Below, in pieces: positions 8,497-19,244 of a stretch of DNA of 64,000 nucleotides. Both the position numbers and the translations under genes were made by a program. The notes under the pieces are model-generated. The model searched no databases. It had not been told where the DNA came from and saw only the letters and a program-made list of their open reading frames with translations. Origin of the DNA: Sphaerolaimus hirsutus. Lineage: Eukaryota > Nematoda > Chromadorea > Monhysterida > Sphaerolaimidae. Within the stretch, counting starts at the first letter, position 1; each line of letters begins with the position of its first letter. Where the stretch lies: assembly GCA_964036195.1 (NCBI GenBank), contig OZ038450.1, forward strand, positions 26,972,794-27,036,793. Direction: 5' to 3'.

Positions 8497-9156
8497 ATGA
8501 TGGAAGTTGCTTTTATCTGCTTGCATTCGAGTGATGTTCAATTGTCGGTTTTCGAAGCGTGGGCTAATCTTGTTTCTGTTTCTGAAAATGCGCCAAGTCC
8601 TGAAGGTTTCTGGGAAGTTGATGATTTGGAAATGGGCCCTGTTTTTGATAGTTTTGAACCCGTGTCGGAAATATTTCAAATTCAGCGAAGGGCCACGTAT
8701 GCGGAAAAGGTTCAGGGCGCTGGTGATTTTGTTACTGATTCTGTTCTGCCCAATGGCGAGATGACTAGTGGTGCTTCTCAGCAGTGGTTGCTTGATCACT
8801 TGATCATGGAGCCGGCTTTTGTTGAACCCGGAATTTGTGGTGTTTTTGAGAAAACCGCTGAAAGGCTGAAGAAAGTTGCGCAGCCTAGAGACCTTTGGTA
8901 TTTGGTGGGTAAGAGAGGGAAATTACAGCCGCACGTTATTCGCCGCAAGCTTTTGCAATTTGCGCGACCGGACTTTGTTAGCTGTGGCAACCAAGTAGAC
9001 CGAAAAGTTCCGAAGCCTACGTCCTTCGGAATAGCTAGGTCGAAAGGCACCAAGCTGGTGAAGTGTGGCAGACAGGATTCCCGCGCACGCGGCAAGCGTA
9101 GGGCTAGTAGGGCAATTGTTGATCGCCCAGTGGATACCATGTCGCTCGTTGAATAG
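8497..9156 (+). CDS. Unrecognised basic-tailed protein, copy 2
   Basis: The amino-acid sequence is the same as the 5537-6196 copy, with one synonymous change (GAA/GAG at 8810). The acceptor-like sequence before the exon is kept, but the promoter at 4784-4868 lies outside the duplicated unit. This copy therefore has no obvious promoter of its own. It could be read only by run-through from unit 1 or from a cryptic start. Confidence 0.4.
   Translation: MMEVAFICLHSSDVQLSVFEAWANLVSVSENAPSPEGFWEVDDLEMGPVFDSFEPVSEIFQIQRRATYAEKVQGAGDFVTDSVLPNGEMTSGASQQWLLDHLIMEPAFVEPGICGVFEKTAERLKKVAQPRDLWYLVGKRGKLQPHVIRRKLLQFARPDFVSCGNQVDRKVPKPTSFGIARSKGTKLVKCGRQDSRARGKRRASRAIVDRPVDTMSLVE
8998..9041. other. Conserved-tip hairpin H12, duplicate
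   Basis: Exact copy of H12 carried by the tandem duplication, with tip CCTACGTC at 9016-9023. Confidence 0.65.
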
Positions 9157-9462
9157 TCAGAATTGTGCGATTATTTGGTTGGCGTGTTGCCATCGTTTGT
9201 CGTTCCACGCATGCAAAAGGCAGTTAAGTCCCCTGTTAGGTGCTGTACATTTGGCGTAATTAGGCAGGATGGACTGCATGAGCGCATCGTTGAAAGTTCT
9301 GACGGAAATGGACACTGTCCAAGGTGTTGCTATCTGGCCCATAATGGTATTAGAAGCGGAGTTGCAAGACCGGGGGGGTATTCATATTATACTTCTTGCC
9401 CAAAATTTTTGCATTTTTCCCCAAAAATGTCAAATTTGGCACTTTGCCTTATGGGTAGTGAT

Positions 9463-10481
9463 CAGGGTTGGCAAAATCTCAGAAAAGAATAAAAATAAAA
9501 TAAAAATAAAATGGAAAATTGAAGAATAAAAAAAAATAAAATAAAATGGAAAATTTCAAAATAAAAATAAAATTTGTATAAAAATTTGAATTTTTGTAAA
9601 ATTGTATACAAATTCATATTTTTGTAAAAATTGTATAAAAATTCATATTTTTTGTAAATTTTTTTCTTCTGTTGTTTATAGTTCAACCTGTTCATTCGCG
9701 GAGCTGGGGCAGTCCCAAGCCATGTAATGTGTCAAAATGACATATGAAATGGAATGGAAAGTGTCAATTTTCATGAAAATGTTAAGTAAACTGTCAATTG
9801 TCATGACAAATATAAATTAAAGTGGAAACTGTAAAGCAAATTGTATCCAAATTGTATCTTTTGTATCCAAATCGTATCTTTTGTATCCAAATCTTGTTGT
9901 TTTTGTAACCAAATCTTATGTGAACATTTGGATGCAAAAACATAAGATTTGGATACCAAAATATAAGGTTTGGATACCAAAACATAAGATTCAGATATAC
10001 TCCGCACAACATTTGTCATGACAATTATACTTTGCTTGACATTTGAGATGCCAATTGACTCTTTACTACATTTGTCATGACAATTGACACTTTGCATGAT
10101 GTTTTACAAATGCACCCAGCACACTCCAGTAATCCTTCTACTGAAAATGCAAACCATTCTTATCGATAATTGTAACTTGACACTTGCAACTAGATAAAAC
10201 ACCTACTGCATGCAACTTTTGCAAAGTAATGGAAAAATTTGTCACACGTTTTTCATTTTTAGGTCTAATTATCACGTTTTTCTGACCTTGCATGCAAGAT
10301 TCTGATTTTTTGTAAAATTTCTGTAAAATTTTTGTAAAATGGTCCATTTTATTATTTTATTATTATTTTGGAATAAAATAAAATAAAATAAAATGAAACA
10401 AGAATAAAATAAAAATAAAATACATTTTTATACAATTTTTATACAATTTGTATACAAATGATTTTTATAAAACCAACCCTG
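9463..10481. mobile_element. hAT-A element, copy 2 (by duplication)
   Basis: Copy of the 6503-7532 element with the same ends and the same GTAGTGAT TSD. It arose by tandem duplication, not by an independent insertion, and is 11 bp shorter. Confidence 0.85.
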
Positions 10482-10800
10482 GTAGTGATGGAAAACGCCA
10501 CGGCGCTGGCGCCTGGCGCTAGCGCCAAAGCAAAAAGCGTCATGGCGCCATTGGCGCTTGGCGCGGTATCTGAGAAAGCGCCATGGCGCTTTTGGCGCTT
10601 GGCGCATTTTCTGGTGGCGCTATTGGCGCCTGGCGCCGGCATTTTAAATGGCGCCAAAAAAGCGCCAACCGTGATTATAAAAATTGTTATGAGTGAGTGA
10701 AATCGACAATCTAGTTGATAAATTTTGTGAACATCTGAATAAATATTGGTAAATATGAGGGTGGAATGGGACATAAACATTAATCAATATTGATCAGGTG

Positions 10801-11274
10801 CCAGTTCCGCAAGTGGAAAAGTTAAGAGTTAAAAGTTAAGAGTTGAGTAAAATGACAAATGGCCGGTTAAGAGTAAAGTTAAATGATAAATGATGAGTTA
10901 AGAGACAAGAGTAAAGTTAAATGGCAAATTATTAGTTAAGAGATAAGAGTAAAGTTAAGAGTCAAGCAAGTGTATCCAAATCTTATTTTTTCGTATCCAA
11001 ATCTTATGTTTTTGTATCCAAATCATATGTCAAAAATAAGATTTGGATACAAAAACATAAGATCTGGATACGAAAAAAAAGATTTGGATACACTTGCTCA
11101 ACTCTTAACTTTACTCTTATCTCTTAACTAATCATTTGTCATTTAACTTTACTCTTAAATTTACTCTTCTCTCTTAACTCATCATTTATCATTTAACTTT
11201 ACTCTTAACTTGCCATTTGTCATTTTACTCAACTCTTGACTTTTAACTCTTCACTTTTCCACTTGCGGAACTGG
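10801..11274. mobile_element. Foldback element FB1, duplicate
   Basis: Second copy of FB1 in tandem unit 2, with arms CCAGTTCCGC and GCGGAACTGG. Confidence 0.75.
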
Positions 11275-11879
11275 CCCCAGGTCTTATTTGGGGACAAATG
11301 TATGGGACAAACCTACACACAGAATAAAGGCAGAGGTGTTAAAATGTGTTAACTTTTTACTCTACAGGTCCTCATATTTGGATGTGGAGCAAATGCTGTT
11401 GTTTGCTAAAAAACGTACTGGTATTTTAAGAATTTTATTTTAATGGTATTTTATTTTAAGAAAACGCCACTTTATGTCTTCTAAACACCTCAAATAATTT
11501 CCTTTCTTGAATAGTTCCCCCCTAAAAAGGTGAACGAAATAATAATTTTTCGGGCGGTTATTACAAACGTGGGCAAACAGGGCAATTAGCAAATACAATA
11601 TTTGCTCTGGATATATGTATTTTTTGAGTACATGTAAATACATTTTAACGATAAACTGCTCTGTATAGCAAAGGAAAAATACTATAAATTCTCAAATAAG
11701 TTCCCTCACTAGAATAACTCTAACTGTAAGCCAAATGAGAATAAAATAAATGTCCTTTGAATAACTGCGCTTTTTAGCTGTGTGAGGAACAAAGAACTCC
11801 CCATTGAAAGCTCTCCAGTCACAATGTTTGGCTGAAAAATATGTCCCAAGGAGATTTTAACAATGTATGAAACATTATA

Positions 11880-12137
11880 CTGTATTTCCTTGAATTACCC
11901 CACGGGGGTCTATTTTTTCAGAGTGACAATTTTGAGAGAAAAACGTGAAAAATGCAACAATAACCACCATTTATAAGTTTTTACAGCCTTTTATAATGAT
12001 GTAGATGGTATAAACGATGTTCAAACATAACACAGTAAGTGTTTTGAACGTCTGTTATGCATTTCCCGGACCACAAATATATAGTGCCCATTTTGAGGGG
12101 GGTATTTCGAGGGGGAGGGTATTTCGAGGAAATACGG
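11880..12137. mobile_element. Mar-1 element inside hAT-E element 1
   Basis: The ends CTGTATTTCCTTGAA and GAGGAAATACGG lie between TA dinucleotides (11878-11879, 12138-12139). It has the family's typical inner CCCC/GGGG tracts. The TA target and terminal structure fit the Tc1/mariner group. Confidence 0.65.
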
Positions 12138-12531
12138 TAGTGTCTGATTGAACTTTAATGGCAAAAGGGAAATTGACTACTATGACATCAGCGGTAAATC
12201 ACAGTTACGATTTCATTATTCTGCAAACAAATTGCAGCAATAATTTTTGGCGCTGGCGCTATTGGCGCTTGGCGGCATTGCCCTCTGGCGCCATTGGCGC
12301 TTGGCACTGAGGTTCAGAAAAGCGCCATGGCGCTGGCTCTGGCACCATTGGCGCTTGGCGCTATTTTGCTCTGGCACCATTGGCACTTGGCGCATGGGTT
12401 GGAAAAAGTCTGGCGCTTTTTCCATCACTACCTATGGGCATGTGAGGTCAAAAATTTAATGGACAATAACAAAGATTGTGCGGAAGTGGCCCCAGATGAC
12501 GTTTCCGGGCCTAGCTCAAAATTTCATATTT

Positions 12532-12546
12532 TGGACTTGTCGACTT
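12532..12546 (-). repeat. 15-mer repeat, outlying copy
   Basis: TGGACTTGTCGACTT, the complement of the 15-mer repeated at 19617-20220. It lies in the right flank of hAT-E element 1, which is paralogous to the 19.6-19.8 kb sequence. Confidence 0.55.
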
Positions 12547-12729
12547 TTAGAAGTAGACGTAGGGCTCGAACTCGAATTTAAAATTTCGATTTTTTTTTCG
12601 AATTTAAAAAATTTATATAAATATATCACTCAGAATTTGAAAAAAATAAAAATATATATAAATCACGGGTTATTTATATTTATTGTGATTTTCGAAAATA
12701 TAAATCATGGGTTATTTTTCAAATGCTAC

Positions 12730-12831
12730 TAGTGATGTAAAAGCACCATGGCACCAGGCACTGGGAGTCGGAAAAGTGCCATGCCGCTTTTGATGCTCAG
12801 CGCCAACATCCCGGCACTTTTTACATGACTA
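12730..12831. mobile_element. Short hAT-E-like element (about 100 bp)
   Basis: TAGTGATGTAAAAGC and GCACTTTTTACATGACTA are imperfect TIRs. Relatives lie at 23205-23300, 38805-38905 and 51870-51965. The inner words are degenerate GGCACC forms of the GGCGCC words of the large hAT-E elements. The TSD is unclear. Confidence 0.55.
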
Positions 12832-12982
12832 GTAGTGACAGACTAGGCAGATATATTGCAATTTTTGCATATGAACACAGTGATTTTGCATACAAATTAG
12901 CATTTTCGTGGCAGTTTTAGTGGTTTCAAGTGGTATAGTACGCTCTAAAAGAGACGAGGGTGAGAAATATCTAATGAAACCA

Positions 12983-13931
12983 CCGTATTTGCTTGAAAAG
13001 TTCCCTGCTTGAATAATTCCCCCATCGAAAAATTCCCCCCCCCCCCTGTTAGACGCGTGAGGAGAAAATAATTCCCCCTTGAATAATCCCCCCCCCCCAA
13101 CATATGGTCGAAAAAATTGATGAAGCCAGACAAAGCAATAAAGCAGAAAAGCTCCGTCTGGTTTGATTCATCGAATGGAAATGCATGGATGTGCAGCAAC
13201 GCAATGGAATTTGCATACCATAGTTGTTAAAACATATTTACTCAATAAATACGGATACTCGAGTACTGCATAAATACGTTTACGTTTCCTCCCGAAAAAA
13301 ATACCGGTACGCACTTACTCGCGTACTTTTTGAAAGTACGCGAGTACAGAAAACGTATTTCAGCGGGACATAGAAGGTGACATTTTGACAGACAGAATGT
13401 GACAAAATAGGACATTTCCTAAGAAATAGTTATCCAGAGAAAAGAACACATTTGATGTATTCTAGAGTAAAAATTGACAAAATTTCTGACTTTTACGTTT
13501 TCTGTGATAAAAAATACTCACTTTAACATTTTATATGAGAAAAATACTCTATTTTTCATTTTCTGTGAGGAAAAATACTCAGTTTTACGTTTTCTCAGAA
13601 AAAAAGTATTTTACTCACGTTTTACACAGTGTAAAAGTATTTAAAAAATACTTTACGTTTTCTGTACTCAGGGTAGAGTAAAAATAAAATACTTTACGTT
13701 TACGTTTACTTTGAAAAAAGTACAGTACTTTTAACAACTCTGGTGCATACCATCTGAGACAGAGATGGAACACAAAAAAGTTCATGTGTATGTTGTGTGT
13801 ACACATTGTACACAATGAATGTACACTGACAAGAACTATGACGAAATAATAATTCCCCCTTGAATAATTCCCCCCTCAAAAAAGTCTGACAAAATAATAA
13901 TCCCCCAGGGGGATTATTCAAGCAAATACGG
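12983..13931. mobile_element. Mar-1-like element (CCGTATTTGCTTGAA ends), interrupted
   Basis: CCGTATTTGCTTGAA at 12983 is mirrored by TTCAAGCAAATACGG ending at 13931. Inside are AATTCCCCC blocks. Orthologous insertions lie at 24671-25100 and 53335-53763, so the insertion predates the segmental duplication. Only the left side of some copies has TA next to the TIR. A hAT-D element is inserted in this copy. Confidence 0.65.
13219..13742. mobile_element. hAT-D element with TTTACG/GTAAA repeats
   Basis: The ends CATAGTTGTTAAAA and TTTTAACAACTCTG have flanks TTGCATAC (13211-13218) and GTGCATAC (13743-13750), a 7/8 TSD. The interior is built from ACGTTTACG, AGTACTCG and TTTTACGTTTTC words. It is absent from the paralogous sites at 24890 and 53560. 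Confidence 0.7.
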
Positions 13932-14282
13932 TCATCTAAGCACAAAAACACTGCACTGAAAAAGTTATATTTTTTGTCCTGTACATACAGAGGGTGAGTA
14001 ATTTTTTGATACTTGCCTTACACTGGGAGACTGGTGTTTTTTTTAACTGCACTTTCTCGTGGTAATATTGTACTTATTTCTGGTGGTAATATTCTGGTGG
14101 CAAACATCGATATATATATATTGTGAGTGTTTAGTTGCTAGCAAGTTCATTTGATGTCTTTAAAAGGTCAAGATTTTATGTTCTGTCCGTTTCACCTGTT
14201 TTCAATGTTAAAATCATTCCAAAGGAAGGCCAATTTCAACTATTACAATTATCACTTATCACCTGTCATTCTCAATAGCTTT

Positions 14283-14567
14283 TTAGTTACTACCAGCATT
14301 TTGTGCTTGTAATCGTTCCCTATCCTCGAAGATCTTCTTGCGAGCTGCTCTCCTCTGAGCGCGCAGGAGATCGCGCTTACTCTCCATCTGAGCGCGCATA
14401 CCCTCGGGATCGCTGGAGCGCTCATTTCCGAGCGCTGCAAAATTTTGGAATTTTTTTGGGGGTTTTCTACAGATGTTTCTTGGTGGGAGACAGAACCGAG
14501 GCGGCTCACCTTGCACAGCGACGATACCCACGATGAGAAGGAGTACAGTTATTGTTTTGAAGTCCAT
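14283..14567 (-). CDS. Secreted cysteine-free peptide gene, copy A
   Basis: Exon 1 is 14510-14567 and exon 2 is 14283-14434, separated by a 75-nt intron that starts GTGAGC after CAAG and ends TTTTGCAG. The spliced product is 69 residues. A signal peptide (MDFKTITVLLLIVGIVAVQ) is coded almost wholly by exon 1 and is followed by a charged, arginine-rich and probably helical segment without cysteines, ending LQAQNAGSN. Unspliced, the frame is also open (94 codons), but comparison with copies B and D shows the intervening part is not coding. This copy is the most diverged: its middle (EGMRAQMESKRDLLRAQR) differs from B-D. It has a good TATA box. Role unknown: a secreted signalling, defence or venom-type peptide are all possible. 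Confidence 0.7.
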   Translation of the reverse strand: MDFKTITVLLLIVGIVAVQGEPPRFCLPPRNICRKPPKKFQNFAALGNERSSDPEGMRAQMESKRDLLRAQRRAARKKIFEDRERLQAQNAGSN

Positions 14568-14616
14568 TTTGATTGATTATTTCCGAAGGGAATGAAAGTG
14601 ATGAGATTCGCCATGG

Positions 14617-14624
14617 CTTTTATA
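14617..14624 (-). promoter_or_regulatory. TATA box of peptide gene A
   Basis: TATAAAAG on the minus strand, 50 bp upstream of the ATG, leaving room for a roughly 20-nt 5' leader. Position and surrounding sequence are shared with copies B and D. Confidence 0.7.
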
Positions 14625-15264
14625 CTCTGAGTTCACAGACCTGTCTTTTGTTCAAAAACACATGTTGCCCCAGTGAACAAAGAGACACATTCTGCATGTC
14701 TTCATTGCACCCTGGACAGATTTCCCTTTGTGCTTTCATTTCATTCAAATTGAAAGGTATTGAGTAGTCAAATGCGTAACATTTTTAAAAGATGAATTGT
14801 CTTTCACAGCACCATTATTATTTTTACAGCTTCTCCCATACACACTATTTTCTGTGTACCATTCCAGCTGAGATTGTAATGGCAGTTTGCACCAGCTGGG
14901 GCTCTTCACACTTCCCCCTGCTCCAGGGAGTATGATTATGCTTACATTGCATATATGAGATCGGATACATTTGTTTCACATTTGAGAAGTTTAGTTCCAT
15001 ATCTCAGTGAAGACCAAAGTGACAAGAAATGAGTTAAGTGTAGATCTTATACAAATTAGTGTATAAGTAGGTAGGTATATTTGTTCATGATCAGGGTCGG
15101 CAAAATCTCAGAGAAAAAAAATTAAAATAAAGTGGAAAATTTAAGAGTAAAATAAAATAAAATAAAATGGAAAATTAAAAAAAAATTGTATAAAAATTAG
15201 AATTTATGTAAAATTGTATAAAAATTCATATTTTTATAAAATTGTATAAAAATTAATATTTTTT

Positions 15265-15557
15265 GTAAAAAAATTATCTTGTTGCTTGAGTTTCTACATG
15301 TTTATTTGTGGAACTGGGGGCAGTCCTAAGCCCTGTAGGGTCAAATGTCATGTAAAATGTCATACAAAGTGTCAATTGTCATGACAAATGTAACATAAGA
15401 ATTGGATGCACAATTTATTTATACTTTGCATGACATTTGTCATGACAATTGACACTTTGTATGACACTTTACGTGACATTTGACCCTACAGGGCTTAGGA
15501 CTGCCCCCAGTTCCACAAATAAACATGTGGAACAAGCAACAAGATAATTTTTTTGCA
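15265..15557. repeat. Foldback core FB2
   Basis: Two arms of about 140 bp, near-perfect inverted repeats meeting near 15412. They run from AATTATCTTGTTGCTTG through GGAACTGGGGGCAG and AAATGTCATG to CAATTGTCATGACAAATG. It would fold as one long hairpin. Confidence 0.75.
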
Positions 15558-15688
15558 CTTGACTTTGCAATTGTGATGACAATTGACACTTTCATGGCAT
15601 TTGACAAATGCACCGAGCACACTCCAGTAGTCCTTTTACTGAAAATGCAAACCATTGTTATCAATAATTGTAACTTTACACCTGTGAC

Positions 15689-16691
15689 CAGGGTTGGCAA
15701 AATCTCAGAAAAGAATAAAAATAAAATAAAAATAAAATGGAAAATTGAAGAATAAAATAAAATAAAATAAAATGGAAAATTTCAAAATAAAAATAAAAAT
15801 TGTATAAAAATTCGAATTTTTGTAAAATTTTTGTAAAATTGTATACAAATTCATATTTTTGTAAAAATTGTATAAAAATTCATACTTTTTGTAAAAAAAT
15901 TTTTCTGTTGTTTATTGTTCAACCTGTTTTTTCGCGGAGCTGGGGCAGTCCCAAGCCATATAAAGTGTCAAAATGTCATGAAATGAAATGGAAAGTGTCA
16001 ATTGTCATGACAAATGTTAAGTAAAGTGTCAATGGTCATGACACATATAAGTTTAAGTGGAAACTGTAAAGCAAATTGTATCCAAATCTTCTCTTCTGTA
16101 TCCAAATCTTGTTGTCATTTTTGTAGCCAAATCTTATGTGAACATTTGGATACAAAAACATAAGATTTGGATACAAAAACATAAAATTCAGATACACAAT
16201 TTACACTCTGCATGACATTTGTCATGACAATCATACTTTGCTTGACATTTCAGATGTCAATTGACTCTCTACTTTACATTTGTCATGACAATTGACACTT
16301 TGCATGACGTTTTACAAATGTGCCCAGCACACTCCAGTAACCCTTCTACTGAAAATGCAAACCATTATTATTGATAATTGCAACTTTACACTTGCAGCTA
16401 GCTAACAATACCTATTGCATGCAACTTTTGCAGAGTAATGGAAAAATTTGTCACGCGTTTTTCATGTTTAGGTCTAAATATCACATTTTTCTGGCCTTGC
16501 ATGCAAGATTCTGATTTTTTGTAAAATTTCTGTAAAATTTTTGTAAAATGGTCCCATTTTATTATTTTATTATTATTTTGGAATAAAATAAAATAAAATA
16601 AAATGAAACAAGAATAAAATAAAAATAAAATACATTTTTATACAATTTTTATACAATTTGTATACAAATGATTTTTATAAAACCAACCCTG
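15689..16691. mobile_element. hAT-A element nested in a hAT-A element
   Basis: Ends CAGGGTTGG and CCAACCCTG with a perfect TSD CCTGTGAC (15681-15688, 16692-16699). About 1.0 kb, with the same interior as copy 1. Confidence 0.85.
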
Positions 16692-16890
16692 CCTGTGACT
16701 AGCTTACAATACCAACTGCATGCAATTTGTCACTTCATCTGTTTTTCATGTTTAGGTCTAAAGATAACAATGTTCTGGTCTTGCATGCCAGATTCTAATT
16801 TTTTGTACAATTTTTGTGAAATTTCTATAAAATTTCTGTAAAATGATGTCATTTTATTCTATTAACGACTTTTAGGAATAAAATAAAATA

Positions 16891-17321
16891 CCGTATTACC
16901 TCGAAATACACCCATGGTGGTTTATTATTTCGCCAGCAAAATTTGAGGGGGGGGGGGGGTTTATTTGACGGTTTTTTTATTATTTCATCAAAATTTTTCG
17001 TAAGGATCATAGTAAATAGTAGGCATTTGCATACCCAAAACAGGTAATAAATGTGTCCAAACAGGATATATTTGGACATAAAAATGTAGATAGCTACACA
17101 AACTAGTCTATGTGTAGCTGCAATGCAAATTAACAGTAATATACATCATGTACATTGCATACATGACATATTTATTATGTACATGACATACATCATTCCG
17201 AAGGGGGGGGGTATTTCGAGGGGGGGGGTTATTATTTCCCCAGCCCATTTTGAGGGGGGGGGGGGGGTTAATTCGAGGGGGGGGGGGTTATTCAAGGGGG
17301 GATAATTCGAGGGTAATACGG
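16891..17321. mobile_element. Mar-1 element (CCGTATTACCTCGAA ends)
   Basis: CCGTATTACC and GGTAATACGG lie between TA dinucleotides (16889-16890, 17322-17323). Long G runs (up to 13) occur at 16946-16960 and 17209-17290. It is inserted in the outer hAT-A element. Confidence 0.7.
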
Positions 17322-18212
17322 TAAAATGAAACAAGAATAAAATTAAAATTAAATACAATTTTTATACAATTTGTGTACAAATAATTTTTATCAAACCAAC
17401 CCTGTTCATGATAGAAAAAAACTACCACAATATATGACACCTTTTACAAGATACAGAGACACCAATTTTTGAAAAAAATACTATGAGATGAGATACTGAT
17501 CTCCGCCCTGAAATAGATGTTAATTCACTCGAAATTCAGTATCTCATGTCCACTGAATCTGAATTATTCAAATACACATTTTGGATACATGTACCAAATA
17601 CCAAGAGAGGGGGAGTTATACAAGGGGATGAGTCGTTTTTCATCACCTGGTAAACAGGGGGAGTTATTCAAGGTGGAGGTCTTATTCAAGGACATAGGGT
17701 ATTTACTTTTACTCGCAAAATATGTATACTCGAGTACCGAGTAAATACGTTTATGTTTCCTTCAAAAAAAGTACCAGTAAAATACTCGCTTTTACGTTTA
17801 CTTTTTGAAAGTACCAATAAAGTATTTCCGATGGTGTTTTATATACACTTGTTTAAAGGTATAGAAGCAAAAAATGGGAGCAAATGGGTAAAAAATAGGG
17901 AAGCATAGTTGAATATGTGTATATAAACGCATATTCAGTCATAAATTGCTGAAAATAGGCAAAAAGTCATGATAATAAGTGATTTTAAGCAAAGATCGGA
18001 GCGAAATTTCTCGAAAACAATCACTTAAAGTTTTCCATGGGAAAAAAGTACGTTTCAAGTCCTTTTTGAGAAAAAAACTCAAAACCCAGAAAATGTTTTT
18101 TTTGGAGAACTTACCCATCGTTGATGATAGCTGGTCCGTCGTGTCTATTGTTGTATCGATGTTGATATTTATCTTTTCAGTCATTATTCTTTTATAACTT
18201 CATACGTTTAAA

Positions 18213-19236
18213 CAGGGTTGGTTTTATAAAAATCATTTGTATACAAATTGTATAAAAATGTATTTTATTTTTATTTTATTCTTGTTTCATTTTATTTTAT
18301 TTTATGTAAAATGTTCCAAAATGTAAATAAAATAATAAAATGGAACCATTTTAAAAAAATTTTACAAAAATTTTACAAAAAATCGAATCTTGCATGCAAG
18401 GCCAACAAAATGTTATCATTAGACCTAAACATGAAAAACTTTCAAGTGAAATTTTTTTCATTACTTTGCAAAACGTTGCATGCAGTAGGTATTGTTAGCT
18501 AGTTAAAAGTGTAAGGTTACAATTATTGATAACGATTGTTTGCATTTTTGGTAAAAACTACTGAAGTGTGCAGGGTGTAAAATGTCATGCAAAGTGTCAA
18601 TTATCATGACAAATGCAAAGTAAAGTGTCAAATGTCATGTCAAATGTCAAGCAAAGCGTCAATTGTCATTATAAATGCCATGCAAAGTATAAATTGTTTA
18701 TTCAAATCATCAAATATTTCTGTATCCAAATTTTATGTTTTTGTATCCAAATCATTTTGTATCAAAATCTGATGTTCGCATATGATTTGGATACAAAAAC
18801 AACAACAAGATTTGGATACAAAACATAAAATTTGTGCTTGATACAAAGATGCAACATGCTTAACACTTGACACTTAAACTTATATTTATCATGACAATTC
18901 ACACTTTACTTTACATTTGTCATGACAATTGACACTTTGCATGACATTTTACATTACATTTAACACTTCAAAGGCTTAGTACAGCACCCAGTTCCCAAAA
19001 TAGACAGGTAGAAACTCAAGCAACACAATAAAAATTTTACAAAAAATATGAATTTTTATACAATTTTACAAAAATTAGATTTTTTATACAATTTTACAAA
19101 AATTGTACAAAAATTCGAATTTTTATACAATTTTTATTTTTATTTTGAAATTTTCCATTTTATTTTATTTTATTCTTAAATTTTCCATTTTATTTTTATT
19201 TTATTTTTATTATTTTCTGAGATTTTGCCAACCCTG
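18213..19236. mobile_element. hAT-A element
   Basis: Ends CAGGGTTGG and CCAACCCTG with a perfect TSD CGTTTAAA (18205-18212, 19237-19244). The paralogous empty site CATACGTTTAAATGCACATG is intact at 29440-29460. Confidence 0.9.
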
Positions 19237-19244
19237 CGTTTAAA

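Larger units (their letters stand above)
8401..11349. repeat. Tandem duplication, unit 2 (2949 bp)
   Basis: This is the second unit of the tandem pair, 11 bp shorter than unit 1 through loss of one short repeat near 10330. Very high identity implies a recent event, or a haplotype wrongly placed in tandem. Confidence 0.9.
6496..12430. mobile_element. hAT-E element 1 (GGCGCC-rich ends), interrupted
   Basis: The left end TAGTGAT at 6496 is repeated at 7534 by the TSD of the hAT-A element inserted in it. The right end TTTTTCCATCACTA finishes at 12430. The flanks CTTATGGG (6488-6495) and CCTATGGG (12431-12438) are a 7/8 TSD. The related sequence near 19615-19740 (opposite orientation) is the uninterrupted target. 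Both subterminal zones (7534-7720, 12247-12430) are packed with GGCGCC, GGCGCTTGGCGC and CCATGG words. Internal sequence 11360-11850 matches the interior of element 3 (33340-33790). The span includes the tandem-duplicated flank 8401-9455. No transposase was found. Confidence 0.7.
15092..17404. mobile_element. hAT-A element (outer), with three elements inside
   Basis: The ends CAGGGTCGG and CCAACCCTG have a perfect TSD TTCATGAT (15084-15091, 17405-17412). The empty site survives at about 57362 (TTGTTCATGATAG). It contains a second hAT-A element, a Mar-1 element and a foldback core. Confidence 0.8.
12832..18212. repeat. Segmental unit, copy 1
   Basis: Starts at the shared GTAGTGACAGACTAGGCAG (about 12832) and runs through the secreted-peptide gene to the shared TATAACTTCATACGTTTAAA end. 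Paralogous to about 23300-29449, 46060-47190 and 51965-61720. The copies differ mainly by inserted transposons. Confidence 0.75.

Noticed and set aside
14283-14567. Reading the peptide genes as 94-96 residue proteins with two cysteines
   Set aside because: The middle part is frameshifted in copies B and D and has canonical intron borders in all four, while both exons are conserved.
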